Shown here: positions 1-10,725 of the stretch, piece after piece
Layout of the letters: each line of letters begins with the position of its first letter
How positions within the stretch are numbered: the first letter of the stretch is position 1
Assembly: GCA_026826555.1 (NCBI GenBank)
Contig: JAKSZT010000142.1
Location: forward strand, 2,667,298-2,731,297
Source: Tolypeutes matacus
Lineage: Eukaryota; Chordata; Mammalia; Cingulata; Chlamyphoridae
Length of the DNA: 64,000 bases
Direction of reading: 5' to 3'
Notes under the pieces: model-generated
Database searches by the model: none
Seen by the model: only the letters and a program-made list of their open reading frames with translations
Told to the model about the DNA's origin: nothing
Program-made: the position numbers and the translations under genes

Positions 1-240
1 CGTAGAAAAGAGAAAAAAATAGTTCCTACAACTCTCCCCTATGCTGGGGTCTCTCAGTATGTCCAACTGCCCTTAAGGAAACACTGAAGTCTGAAAAAGG
101 CAAAATACATGTGAGTATGGACTTGTTTTTAATTTTCCATATATTGTATTTTAGGTTATCTCTTACTAATTACAAATTGTATCCAGATATCATTTAGCTG
201 ATCACTTAAATGTGCCTGGAACTTGATAGGCTCTTTTAAT

Positions 241-291
241 TAAATTTCTTTTCTTCATATAGATTAAAAATAAAATCTGAAACCTGAGATC
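241..291 (+). promoter_or_regulatory. Candidate 3' splice site and leader before the OR start codon
   Basis: A pyrimidine-rich stretch ending in ATAG at about 259-262 lies 29 bases upstream of the ATG at 292. OR genes usually have untranslated 5' exons joined to a single coding exon just upstream of the ATG, so this is a plausible acceptor. A similarly placed acceptor precedes the OR pseudogene at 55397. No TATA box or other promoter element can be assigned in 1-240; the true promoter probably lies outside the window. Confidence 0.5.
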
Positions 292-1224
292 ATGGAGGTG
301 CAGAATTATTCCTTGGTGTCGGAATTTGTGTTGCTTGGACTCTGCAATTCACAGTATCTCCAAATGTTTTTCTTTGTATTCTTCTCTGGAATCTATTTAG
401 CTATTGTGCTGGGTAACCTCCTCATTGTAGTCACTGTCATTTCTGACCCCCACTTGCACTCTTCCCCTATGTACTTCCTGCTAGGGAACCTATCTTTCAT
501 TGACATGGGGCTAGCTTCCTTTGCCACACCCAAGATGATCGGGGATTTTCTTAGTGATCTAAAGCTCATCTCCTTTGGGGGATGTATGGCTCAAATCTTC
601 TTCTTCCACTTTACTGGTGGGGCTGAGATGGTACTGCTGGTTTCCATGGCCTATGACAGGTATGTGGCCATATGCAAACCCTTACATTACATGACTATGA
701 TGAGTCGGCGGACTTGCATTGTGCTGGTTTTGGTTTCATGGACTATCGGATTTGTGCACTCCATCAGTCAAATAGCTTTCACTGTGAATTTACCTTACTG
801 TGGCCCCAATGAGGTTGACAGCTTCTTTTGTGACCTCCCTAGGGTGATCAAACTTGCTTGCACAGACACCTATGTCTTAGGCATACTTATGATCTCAGAC
901 AGTGGGTTGCTTTCCATGAGTTGTTTTCTGCTCGTCATGATCTCCTACACAGTTATCCTGGTCACTGTGCAACAGCGTGCTGCTGGCGGGGTCTACAAAG
1001 CACTGTCTACTTGCTCTGCTCATATCACGGTTGTCACACTCTTCTTTGGGCCTTGCATTTTCATTTATGTGTGGCCTTTCAGTAGGTTTTCTGTGGATAA
1101 GATCCTGTCACTGTTTTACACCACTTTTACTCCACTTTTGAATCCCTTAATCTATGCATTGAGAAATGAAGAGATGAAAGCAGCCATGAAGAAACTGCGG
1201 ACCCGACACGTGACTTTTCACTGA
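292..1224 (+). CDS. Olfactory receptor, family 4 (OR4K-like), intact
   Basis: A single-exon, seven-transmembrane, class A odorant receptor of 310 residues, the usual OR length. Such receptors sit in olfactory cilia and couple to Golf. Seen in the sequence: an N-glycosylation site NYS at residues 5-7, the TM1 GN pair (41-42), PMYFLL (59-64), the TM3 motif MAYDRYVAIC (119-128), Cys98 and the loop-2 cysteines 170, 180 and 190, SY in TM5 (219-220), KALSTCSAH (236-244), and the TM7 motif NPLIY (284-288) followed by ALRNEE. The start is the first ATG after a splice acceptor and the frame is uninterrupted. One oddity is HLHSSPMYF in the first intracellular loop: relatives usually have one serine (or threonine) before PMYF. 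The family-4 assignment is firm; the 4K subfamily rests on recalled similarity (VDSFFCDLP, FSVDKILS). The ligand is unknown. Confidence 0.95.
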   Translation: MEVQNYSLVSEFVLLGLCNSQYLQMFFFVFFSGIYLAIVLGNLLIVVTVISDPHLHSSPMYFLLGNLSFIDMGLASFATPKMIGDFLSDLKLISFGGCMAQIFFFHFTGGAEMVLLVSMAYDRYVAICKPLHYMTMMSRRTCIVLVLVSWTIGFVHSISQIAFTVNLPYCGPNEVDSFFCDLPRVIKLACTDTYVLGILMISDSGLLSMSCFLLVMISYTVILVTVQQRAAGGVYKALSTCSAHITVVTLFFGPCIFIYVWPFSRFSVDKILSLFYTTFTPLLNPLIYALRNEEMKAAMKKLRTRHVTFH

Positions 1225-1240
1225 ATTCTAGCTTTGCAGA

Positions 1241-1246
1241 AATAAA
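1241..1246 (+). terminator. Polyadenylation signal AATAAA after the OR gene
   Basis: A canonical AATAAA lies 17 bases after the TGA stop at 1222-1224. OR 3' untranslated regions vary in length, so a more distal signal may also be used. The region is AT-rich, and chance occurrence is possible. Confidence 0.45.
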
Positions 1247-2040
1247 TTCTTTAATATGATTCTATTAAAATATTTCATTCTATTATATTGATATAATTTG
1301 TTATGTGTGATATTACAGATAAACAGTTGCTGAAGTAACAAAAAATTATACTTGCATTTATCTTCTACACCACACCTACATTTTGGGACACCTTCTGCAA
1401 TTTTCTTTTTTTTTTTAAACCAGATTTATCCTACTAGTTTATTTTATCTTAGGTTGATATAAAAATGAATTTTAATATCCTAGTCATAGTTCAACCTGTA
1501 AGAGAAAGACACAGAGAAGGTAGCCTGGGATTAAATAATGTCCAGTGAAACACTGGCCTCTTTTTTGGAGGCTTGAGAAGAGAAAAAGAGGCCCCATTTT
1601 AACATTCAGTTTATTTAAAAATTATTTTAAAGTACTTTTTATTGTGAATATGTATTATGTAAACCTTTTATATTTTCAAACATAAATATATGACAGTAAT
1701 ATTCAATTATAGAAGTTAGTTTTTATGTGGGGAAAACCATATTTTATCATTAAATAATATTTCATAGGGTAAATACAAACTAGAGTATTAACAAATAATG
1801 TACATTAGATTATTGAATTAATAAATAGCCATCCAAAGTGTACTTCAAATAAGCACTGCATCTCTTTACTGAGTTGATTTTGTCCATTGGAGAGTAATTT
1901 ATTATGAATCTTGTGTTTGAACAGCAGATTCAGATCTTATGTTGGAGTTTCTATGGTTTTTCATTCTTTTTGTTTGTGTATATGTTTTTTTGTTTGTTTT
2001 TTTTTTGTCATTAGAGGTTGTGATTATGTTGAGTTTTCTT
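1247..2040. other. AT-rich intergenic DNA, no gene seen
   Basis: No open frame with recognisable protein similarity and no repeat I can name. It contains short T-runs only. Confidence 0.5.
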
Positions 2041-2335
2041 TAAATAGTTTATTGAAGTATATCATTCATACATGAACATACATAAAAAATGTGTTCAGTA
2101 AACACTGAACTTAAAAAACAAACATGTATAACAACATACAGGGCTCCCACACATCACCCCACCACAAATACTTTGCATTGTTATGAAACATTTGTTAACA
2201 AATTATGAAAAAGCATCGTCAAAATGTTCCTACTAACTATAGTCCTTATACTTTTTAAGGATTTATTTATTCATTTACTCTTAACTATTTTTACAGCCCC
2301 CGTTTTTGCTGTATTTGTGTCCATTTACTGGGCAA
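2041..2335 (-). repeat. L1-type 3' end fragment
   Basis: This stretch aligns by eye with 33400-33690. Both carry ATGAACATACATAAA, TTGCATTGTT.TGAAACA and CTACTAACTATAG in the same order. The second copy forms the 3' end of a minus-strand L1, so this copy is read as a minus-strand L1 3' end as well. Confidence 0.55.
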
Positions 2336-2640
2336 CTCTCTGTATCCGTTTCCTGCCCTCTCTTATCATCCTTCTCCTCCTGTCCTCACGGGTATTTGAT
2401 TCTCGGAATCTCTGATGTAGGAGAGAGGCGTCCTTCAGCCTGCGCCACCTTAGTTCCTGGTTTTTCAATGCATCTTATTTTGATTCTCCCTTGTGTCACT
2501 CTCCTGTTATGTCATCATCTTACTGCATGGCTTACGGAGCCTGGAGGTGCATCTGCCCATGGGGCCTGGGGGTCTCAAATGCTTGCAAGACCTAACAGCA
2601 CATATGTGCATGGGGCCTGGTGGCCAGGACGACTTCTATA
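2336..2640. other. Unassigned, locally GC-rich segment
   Basis: It is more GC-rich than its surroundings and contains the 12-mer CATGGGGCCTGG twice, about 50 bases apart (near 2559 and 2609). Open frames cross it, but none resembles a known protein. It could be the body of an unrecognised retroposon ending in the SINE that follows. Confidence 0.3.
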
Positions 2641-2648
2641 TATATATA

Positions 2649-2757
2649 TTTTTTTATTTTTTTATTTTTTTTAATTTTTACCAGGAGGTCCCAGGGATCG
2701 AACCCAGGTCCCTCCATATGGGAGACAGATGCCCAATCGTTTGAGCCGCGTCTATCC
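2649..2757 (-). repeat. tRNA-derived SINE (DAS-SINE-like), diverged
   Basis: Read on the minus strand it has a G-rich body with the polymerase III B-box relative GGTTCGATCCC and an A-rich tail, seen as a T-run at 2649-2680 on the plus strand. The core (CAGGAGGTCCC... CATATGGGAGACAG) matches the better preserved copies at 2967-3147 and 38055-38256. No clear target-site duplication was found. Confidence 0.75.
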
Positions 2758-2966
2758 CCCTGCTGTATCTCTTAAGGTTGACCAAAGATACTTAGAGTTA
2801 CAGTCATTTTCCATACAGGATGGTCATATAATATCCTAAAAACACAGACCTAGGGAGAAAAACTAGGCGTGAGGACACATGCATGGTTTCTAATATAGCA
2901 AATGTTAGCCTACCCTGATTATCACAAAATCAGGACAGCAAGAGTATTAACAAATTGTGAGTTTTT

Positions 2967-3147
2967 TTTTATTTTTTAAGATTTTATTTATTTATTCATT
3001 TATCCCCCCCTTGCTGCTTGTGCTCACTGGGTCAGCTAACCACGTCGTGCGGGCAGGCTTGCCTTCACCAGGAGGCCCCGGGAACCGAACCCGGGGCCTC
3101 CCATATGGTAAACAGGAGCCCTACTGATTGAGCCACAGCCGCTTCCC
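2967..3147 (-). mobile_element. tRNA-derived SINE (DAS-SINE-like) with target-site duplication
   Basis: On the minus strand the body opens with tRNA-like sequence, containing an A-box relative (GGCTCAATCAGTAGGGC) and a B box (GGTTCGGTTCC), and ends in an A-rich tail. It is flanked by perfect 15-base duplications AAATTGTGAGTTTTT at 2952-2966 and 3148-3162, the signature of L1-driven target-primed insertion. The family is known from armadillo genomes; placing it there is from memory of the motif. Confidence 0.9.
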
Positions 3148-3162
3148 AAATTGTGAGTTTTT

Positions 3163-4478
3163 AAATGTCCCTATATCCTAAAAGAAAATCCTAGTCAAGG
3201 GTTAACATTGATGTTGACCAAATTAATAATCAGAGAACTCAAACAATTTTTTTCATAGGTTGACTCTGAAACATCCAACCAAAGGAGAAGATTGGATAAT
3301 GACTGAATTACTTGAGTAACTATATAAACACCCCAATAATTCTGGACACTATCATCAATCAGTGGAAGCATGCTCTTGTGTACTTTTTATTTTTCCTATG
3401 GCTAAATTCCTACCCATATGCATAAACATTAAAAGAACATAGAAGGAAAACAACTTCTGCCTTAAAATAAATTTCTCTACAATACCCTTGCTTGTTATTG
3501 TGATCATACCATTTGCTGATTTTATAAACTTTGGAAAAACACATTTTATGATCAACTACCTTCATATGTGAACATTAAAAAAAAAGAGCCTTAGGATTAA
3601 TTCCCCTAGTTTTATTGATGTAATCTTTATTAAACTTTATAATAAGACTTGATGGACTTTGGACATAGCCATTTTTTAGCCTTATGAGAATTAAATCTAC
3701 TTATACATTTATTTATTAAATTAATAAATATTCATCAAGTACCTACTATATTTCAGATTTCATGCACTGAGGTAGGACTGGAGATTGAACATTTAAGAAC
3801 ACACATTCCTAAGCTCAAGGATCTTTCAGTTTAGGGGAATAAAGACAATGTATAGTTGATTACAGAACATGCAATGACGTGAGAGCTATGATAAGAATAA
3901 ACATGATAGTCTTTGAGAGGACATGAAAGATAAAATAAACCCAGTACTAGTTTTAGGAAAAATTCAAATTTTCTATGAATTCCTAGGACTCTGTCACATT
4001 AAATTGAATAATGTATATAGTGTATTTGGCATAGAACCAGTCATATAGTAAATGCTATTCAAATATATGCCAAATCAAATGTGGCATTTCTGACTTCTTA
4101 GAACTATCCAAAGACACACGCTCTATTCTCAATGTTTACTCAACTCAGAAACATCATTAGGTTGTATTAAGGCCAAAATTGTGAACTCAAAATATGTTGT
4201 TTAAGTTCAGAATAGCAGGTCACTGAGAAATTTCTGTGAAATTGCAGGCATCTTAATTATTCCTACTCATCTTAAACTGCAATCATTGAGAGATCAGCTT
4301 ATTTCTCTACAAATTCTCCACAATATGTAGTTTTTTTCAACATGAATATTAAAGTAACTTTTAAATCAAGTTATTTTCCTTAGAAATCTTATTAATGTAA
4401 GTCATTCGAAATGCTGAATGTTCAAAGGAGATTCCCAAATTTAAAGATTTTCTTTAGAAGTAAAATTTCATTCTTATA
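3163..4478. other. AT-rich intergenic DNA, no gene seen
   Basis: No coding frame or recognisable repeat. Short open frames here have no protein-family character. Confidence 0.5.
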
Positions 4479-4483
4479 TATGG

Positions 4484-4960
4484 TGTACCAGTTTGGCGCT
4501 GTTTATGAATTCCAAAAATAGATATTGGTTTATGTTTGTAAACTGGTCTATACCTGGGTGTGATTAAATTGTGATGAGGGCTTTGATTGGTGAACATCAG
4601 TTGGATGTTGAGTCCCAGCCCACCAAGGTGACACAGAGGAACAGACAGAAGGCTCAATTAGACATGGCAAATGTTCTTGGAAGAGAGATGAGCCATTCGC
4701 CTGATAGTTTACATCTGGTCTTGTGGAGACAGCAGAGCAGCTGAGTCCAGAGAGATGCAAGCCCCAGGTAGAGAAGAATCCAGGAAGCCTGAAACCTAGC
4801 AGCCATCTTGCTCCAACACGTGGCAATAAACTTTGGTGAAGGAAGTAACTTATGCTTTATGGCCTGGGAGTTGTAAGCTTCTACCCCAAATATATACCCT
4901 TTATAAAAGCCAACAGATTTCTGGTAATTTGCATCAGCACCCCTTTGGCTGACTAATACA
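4484..4960 (+). mobile_element. Solo LTR, ERVL-MaLR type
   Basis: It starts TGTACCAGTTTGG and ends GGCTGACTAATACA, so it has TG...CA termini. Near the 3' end it has TATACCCTTTATAAAA, where intact copies have AATAAA. The terminal ACTAATACA is characteristic of MaLR LTRs (THE1/MST/MLT). It is flanked by the perfect 5-base duplication TATGG (4479-4483 and 4961-4965). Other copies in this window lie at 15621, 26829, 33685 and 45367. Confidence 0.85.
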
Positions 4961-4965
4961 TATGG

Positions 4966-5539
4966 GGAAACACTTTTTCATTTCTACCTACTTTTACTTG
5001 ATCTAATATGCAGTTTGAAAAAGAAAAGGTTAGGTAGTGTTTCATGAAAAGAAATGTATCCCCAACTATTGCTTTCTTGATATTGCTTTCTCCCTCCACC
5101 ACTTATGTTTCTGGAGGGACCAAGGATCTTTCCTAAGGCAGTGACTCACTTCTGATACTTTAAGTTCTATTTAAGCAAACCTTTCTACCCTGTGTCTAAT
5201 ATCCAGTATCTGACTTTCTCTCTAGAAATAAAATTATTGTATTATTTACTTTTAATATTACCTTAGCTTTCAATGAACCATTATATTTGAATAGTTTTCA
5301 CCCATATATTTATTAATATTTATTAAATCCAGCCCATTTCCATATACTCAAGTCACATATAGGCCCTTAGAATCAAAGTATTTCGAAAATTGAATTAGAG
5401 ACTTTAAAACAGTTATCTTTCTTTGTATCTCTCTCATCTTTGATACTCTGTCCTGATGTTAGTCAACCGGGTATCACCAGATTCTCAGATTCATGACAAC
5501 TGGAGAGGCAAAACTGCCCTGGAGAATCACCCAGATTAC
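4966..5539. other. Intergenic DNA, no gene seen
   Basis: No recognisable gene or repeat. Confidence 0.45.
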
Positions 5540-6084
5540 TGTGTGTATCAATATTTCATTTATTTTTATTGCTGAGCAGTATTCTATATGGTATGGAGGT
5601 AGCACAGTTTAATTACCCACCCTTTGAAAGAAATCTGGTTGTTTCCACTTCTAGGCTAATATAAATAAAGGTGCTTTAAACATTCATACAGTTACTTGTG
5701 TGAACATAAATCTTAATTTCTCTGGAGTAAATGTCCATGTGTGGTATTGCTAGGACATATGGAAAGTGTATGCTTACTTTTTTGTTTGTTTGCATGTTTG
5801 TTTTTTAATAAGCTGCCTAAGTATTTTTCAGATACATTTCTGCCAAAATGTGTGAGAGATCCAGTCTCTGTGCACCCTTACCAGTTTTTGATATTGCTAC
5901 TGTTTTTTATTTTATCAGCTATAATAGATTCATAGTGATATCTTATTGAGGGGATTTGAATTTCCCCAAAGACTGGTGATGTTGAATATCTTTTCAATTA
6001 TTTATTTGCAATTCATATATCTTCCTCTCTGAAATCTCTCTTCATGTTCTTTTCCCATTTTCTAATTGGATTTTCTTTCTGTTG
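5540..6084 (-). mobile_element. L1 fragment, ORF2 3' part
   Basis: The plus strand reads as reverse-complement L1 sequence near the end of ORF2, for example GAGCAGTATTCTATATGG and TTGTTTCCACTTCTAGG. It is truncated at both ends and adjoins a different L1 3' end at about 6085. Confidence 0.7.
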
Positions 6085-6224
6085 AGTTGGTTTTTTAGGT
6101 TATATTCACATAACAAAATTAATAATTTTAAAGTATACATTAAATCGCATTTAGTATATTTACAATGTAAAACAACCACCTCTATCAATTTCCAAATCAT
6201 TTTCTTCACCTCAAAAGAACAAAA

Positions 6225-6720
6225 CCCCCTCTCAGTCAGAAATATAGTGGGCATCACTATCCCCAAATCCTCAAGATTAAAGAATGAACAATCATAAGAG
6301 AGGAATGCAACTATGGAATTACAATTATTCCAGCAATGGAAGAACTTGTATCATTGATATTGAGGCAGTGGCCACCAGAGGTTCTGAGGGAAGGGAGAGG
6401 GAAGAATAGGTACAACATGGGGTACTTTGGAGACACTGGATTGTCATGCATGACATTGCCATAACAGATACAGGCCATTATAACATTTTGTCAAAACCTA
6501 TAAAATTGTGTGGTGCAAAATGTAAACTATAATGTAAACTATAGCCTATGGTTGGTAGCAATGCTTCAATATGTGTTCATCAATTGTAACAAATGTACCA
6601 CACTAATAAAAGATGTTAATGGGAAAGTGTGGGAGACGAAGGGGGTGGGGTATAGGGAAATCCCCTATATTTTTGATGTAGCATTTATGTAATCTAAAGC
6701 TTCTGTTAAAATAAAAAGAT
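6225..6720 (+). mobile_element. Poly(A)-ended L1 3' UTR insertion (xenarthran-type)
   Basis: A 5'-truncated copy of the 3' UTR family also present at 37240-39270 and 49134-49805, and reversed at 14863-15125. Shared landmarks are GAATCAT-like AGAATGAACAA, GTAACAAATGTACCACACTAAT and TATTTTTGATGTA, ending in an A-rich tail. It interrupts the minus-strand L1 between TCAAAAGAAC and CCAAAAAGAG, which may be a diverged target duplication. Confidence 0.75.
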
Positions 6721-7452
6721 AGCCAAAAAGAGAATTTCGCATACTGATTAAGCTATCATCCTCTAACTCCCACTCTTGCCAGCTCTTGACAACCACTAAT
6801 CTACTTTTTGTCTTTATGGATTAAACTATCCAAATATTTCATTTAAATGGAATCATTTTTGTCTTTTGTGTCAGCCTGCTTTCACTTAGAATAATGCTTT
6901 AAGTTTCATTCATGTTGTACCTTGTATGATAACGTCGTTACTGTTTATGGCTGAATAATATTACATTGTATGTATTTACTAAATTGTGTTCATCCATTCT
7001 TCTGTTGATGGATATTTGGGTTGTTTCCACATTTTGGCTATTGTGAATTTTGCTGCTATGGACATGCATGTATGTGGAAGTATTTGAGTACCTTTTTTCA
7101 ATTCCTTGGGCTATATATTTCTAAGAGTGGATTTTCTGATTCAGGTGGTAACTGTTTTTTTTTTGTTGTTGTTGTTTTGTTTTGCTATGCTTTAGCAACT
7201 TTTCCACAACACTGAACCATTTTACATTTTCTCAAGCAATGTGCGAGTTTCATTGTCTCCCTATCCTTGTCAACATTTATTTTTTGTTTTTTGTTTTTCA
7301 TTGTAGCCATCCTAGTGTGTGTCTTTTGTCCATTTTTACTTCCATTTTTGAATTGTAAGAGTCCTTTATATATTGTGGGTATATTATTTGCAAATATTTA
7401 AGTATTTCCCCATTCCGAGTGTTGTCTTTTCACTTTATTGATAATATTCTTT

Positions 7453-7618
7453 TTTAGAAAGGTTTATTTTATTCATCTATTTCTCCCTACCCCTTTACTC
7501 TTGGCACATACTGTGTTTGTTCATCTCCCTTATTTCTTTAGGAGGCACTGGGAACCAAACTCAGGACCTCTGATAATGGCAGGAAGGGGCTTAATCGCTT
7601 GAGCCACCTCTGTTCCCA
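7453..7618 (-). mobile_element. tRNA-derived SINE with target-site duplication
   Basis: The minus strand shows the A-box relative TGGCTCAAGCGATTAAGCC and a B-box relative GAGTTTGGTTCCC, with an A-rich tail. The 14-base duplication TGATAATATTCTTT is at 7439-7452 and 7619-7632, and the host L1 text continues across it. Confidence 0.85.
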
Positions 7619-7664
7619 TGATAATATTCTTTGATGCACAAAATTTTGTAATTTTGATGAAATC

Positions 7665-8100
7665 TGTCTGAGGTTCCTGGCTGCTAAAGCAAATACAATT
7701 TCATGGGTTGACTTAAACAAAAGGAATTTACTGGCTCAATGTTCTGAGGTTGGAAAAGTCCAAACTCAAGGTGTCACTAAGGCTATGCCTTTTCCCAGAG
7801 ACTGTTCTATTTTGGGGCAGGCTGCATGCAGTCCTTGGGCTTTTCTCTCACATGGCAATGGACATAGCAGCCCCTCCTGGCTTCTCAGCTCCATTGTCTT
7901 CCAGCTTCTGGCTGATCCCTGTATCTTTCTCTCTGTGTGTGACCTTCCTTATAAGGCCCTCAGGAATAGGATTAAGACCCATCCTGATGCAGCTGCATCA
8001 TGCCTTAACTGAAATAACATCATCAGAAGGTTCTATTTACAAGGAATGGATTAAATTTGAGAACATGTTTTTCTGGGGTACATAGCTCTGAACCAACACA
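7665..8100 (-). mobile_element. Solo LTR, second MaLR-like type
   Basis: On the minus strand it begins TGTGTTGGTTCAGAGC and ends CCAGGAACCTCAGACA. It sits inside the host L1, whose text resumes at 8101. The flanking 5-mers AAATC (7660-7664) and AAGTC (8101-8105) are a near-perfect duplication. The sequence GGAATTTACTGGCTCA resembles the same part of MaLR LTRs. Confidence 0.65.
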
Positions 8101-8127
8101 AAGTCTATTTTATCCATTAATCTTTTT

Positions 8128-8375
8128 AGCTCAAGCTAAAATCTTCAACTTTCTCTTCTGCCATGCTGTTTTCTCTGGGAGTCCCCATCCACCAAGGGGG
8201 TGGGGCTCAACATCCTACTGACATGGCCCAATCAAATCCTTAATTATTATTTAATCAAGTAACTATGAAACCTCTGAATCCAATCCAATCTAATATGGCC
8301 AGAGGATCAGACCAGTTCACAAACATAATCCAATGTCTATTTTTGGAATTCATAAACAATACCAAACTGCTACAG
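8128..8375 (-). mobile_element. MaLR-type LTR fragment
   Basis: The minus strand starts TGTAGCAGTTTGGTATTG and follows the 5' half of the LTR type seen at 15621-16243, including the CACCAAGGGGGTGGGGCTCA segment on the plus strand. The 3' half is missing. Confidence 0.65.
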
Positions 8376-8940
8376 CATCATAATGGGAATTTATTAGGGT
8401 AAAATCTTACAGTTGCATGGCTGTGAAAATGTCCAAATCAAGACATCATCAGTGATGCTGTCTCACCAAAGGTTGGTTGTTCTGCTGATTTTTGACTCAT
8501 GCCAAGTGGCAAGGCAAAATGGTAGCCTGGCTGTGCCTTCTCTTCCAGGATCACTTTCTCCCAGAGCTCAGCTGTGAGCATGTTGCTTCAGCTTCAGTCT
8601 GCTCCACTAATTCCAGCCTCCAGCCTCTCTTTAGGTCTCTCAGGGGATTTCTCTGTCTTTTTGCAGCTGTAGGTAATCGTGGAGTCCTCTCTCACATGGC
8701 AGGATAAAAATGGCAGCTCTCTTTTCTTGTGTGAGTCTGAGTGTCTCTCCCATTTATAAAAGACTCCAGCAAAAGAGCCGAGACCCACCCTGGTCACACT
8801 TCACTGAACTACTCCAATCAAAGGACACCAACTGAATTCAATACACTCAAAAGGTCCCACACCTACAAGTACTGATTCTCTCCAATTTTCTAATTCTCTC
8901 ATCTTTTCTGCTATTCACAAAACTTCTTCAAACTGTCACA
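8376..8940 (-). mobile_element. MaLR-type LTR, variant, partial
   Basis: The minus strand starts TGTGACAGTTTGAAGAAG, a variant of the TGTGGCAGTTTGA start of sister copies, and reaches ACTGTAAGATTTTACCC. The terminal ACTAATACA is absent. The host L1 continues after it with CATACTTAGGTTGGGAGCC. Confidence 0.6.
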
Positions 8941-10725
8941 ACTCATACTTAGGTTGGGAGCCATTTTGAATTAATTTTTTTGTGAAGTATAAAGAAGGCC
9001 ATAATTTATTCTTTGCATGTGGATATCCAGTTTTGCTAGCACCATTTGCTGAAGAGTCTATTTTTTCCCCTTTGAATGGACTTTGCACATTTGCTGAAAT
9101 TGAATTGGCCATAGATGTTTGAGTTTATTTCTGAATTTTCAATTCTGTTCCATTGGTCTCTATTTCTATCCATATTCCAGTACCACATTGTTTTGTTTAC
9201 TATAGCTCTGCCATATATTTTGAAATATAGAAGTCTGATCCAACTTTGTTCTTCAGTCAATATTATGATAGCTATTTAGAGCCCCTTGCAATTATCTATG
9301 AATTTGAGAAAAAAAATTGGAATTTTAATTGGGATTTATTGAATCTGCAGTTTTTTGTGTAATATTGCCCTCTTTGCAACATTGTCTTCTAATCCATGAA
9401 TCCGATTATGGAAATTTCTATCAAGTTATTTAGGCCTTCTTTAGCCTGTTTTAGCAATGTGTTGTAGTTTTTTCAGTGTGCAAGTCTTTCACTTCCTTGG
9501 TTAAACTTTTTTCTGGGTAATTTATTATTTTGAATTCTATTGTAAATCAAATCATATCCTTAACTAACTTTTGGATTTTTAATTGCTAATATATGAAATA
9601 CAATAGAATTTTCTGTATTGATGCATACCCTATAAACTTACTGCATTTATTAAGTCTAATAGCTTTTTGTGATATCTTTAGGATTTTTTATACATAATAT
9701 CATGTCATCTCAGAATAGTGAAGGCATTTTATCTTCCTTTTGAATTTGGATGCCTTTTATTTATTTTAATGCCTATTTGCTCTGACTAGGATTTTCAGTA
9801 CAATATTGAATAGATGGGGTAAAAACAGGCATCGTTGTCTTGTTTCTGATAAAGAGAAGGCTTTCAGTGTTCCACAACTAAGTTAATGTTAACTGAGTAA
9901 ATGCCTTTTATCATGGGGAGACAATGCCCCTTTTACTCTTGGTTTGTTGAGTGTTTTACCATGACAGGGTATTGGGTTTTGTCAACTGATTTCTCTGCAT
10001 TTTCTGAGATGATCATGCAGATGCTCTCTATCAAGTTGAGGAATTTTCCCTCTATTCCTATTTTTCTAGAGGTTCTTTTTTTTTTTTATCATAAAGGGAT
10101 GTTGAATTTTATTTTTTTCTACTTTATATGATTTTTCTTCTTAACATGTTAATATGGTGGACAACATGATTTTCTAATGTTGAACTAGACTTGACTCCCT
10201 GGAATATGACTAATTTAGTCATGGTCTCTTTATATATTGTTGAATTTTATTGTTAAATTTTGTTAAGGGTATTGCATTTCTATTAATAAGGAATATTGGT
10301 GTATAATTTACCTAGTTTTGATATTAAGGCAAAGATTGGTTCATAAAATGTTCCCTCCTCCTTTATTTTCTGGAAGAAACTATAGAGAATTGCTATTAAT
10401 TCTTCTTTAAATATTTGGTAGAATTCCGTAGTGAAAATATCTGGGACTGGAGTTTCCCTTTGTTTGTTTTTTTAAGTTACCAATTTGATTTATAACTTAA
10501 AAATAGGGCTCTTAAAATTATTTATTTTGTATTGGGTGAGTTGAGGCAGTTTGATTTTTAACAAATTGGTCTATCTCATATAAGATGTCAAATATAAATG
10601 CATAAGGTATTCAGAGTATTCTTTTATTATCCCTGTTATATAGTGATATCCCCTGTTTTATTTCTAACATTGATGGTTGATATTTTGTCTCTCATTTTCT
10701 TTGTCTTTCTTCCTAGAGAATTTTA

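Noticed and set aside
858..1085. 75-codon frame inside the OR gene
   Set aside because: Alternative-frame shadow of the intact OR coding sequence.
2967..3147. tRNA gene
   Set aside because: A- and B-box relatives are present, but the cloverleaf is not kept, and an A-rich tail and target duplication show it is a SINE.
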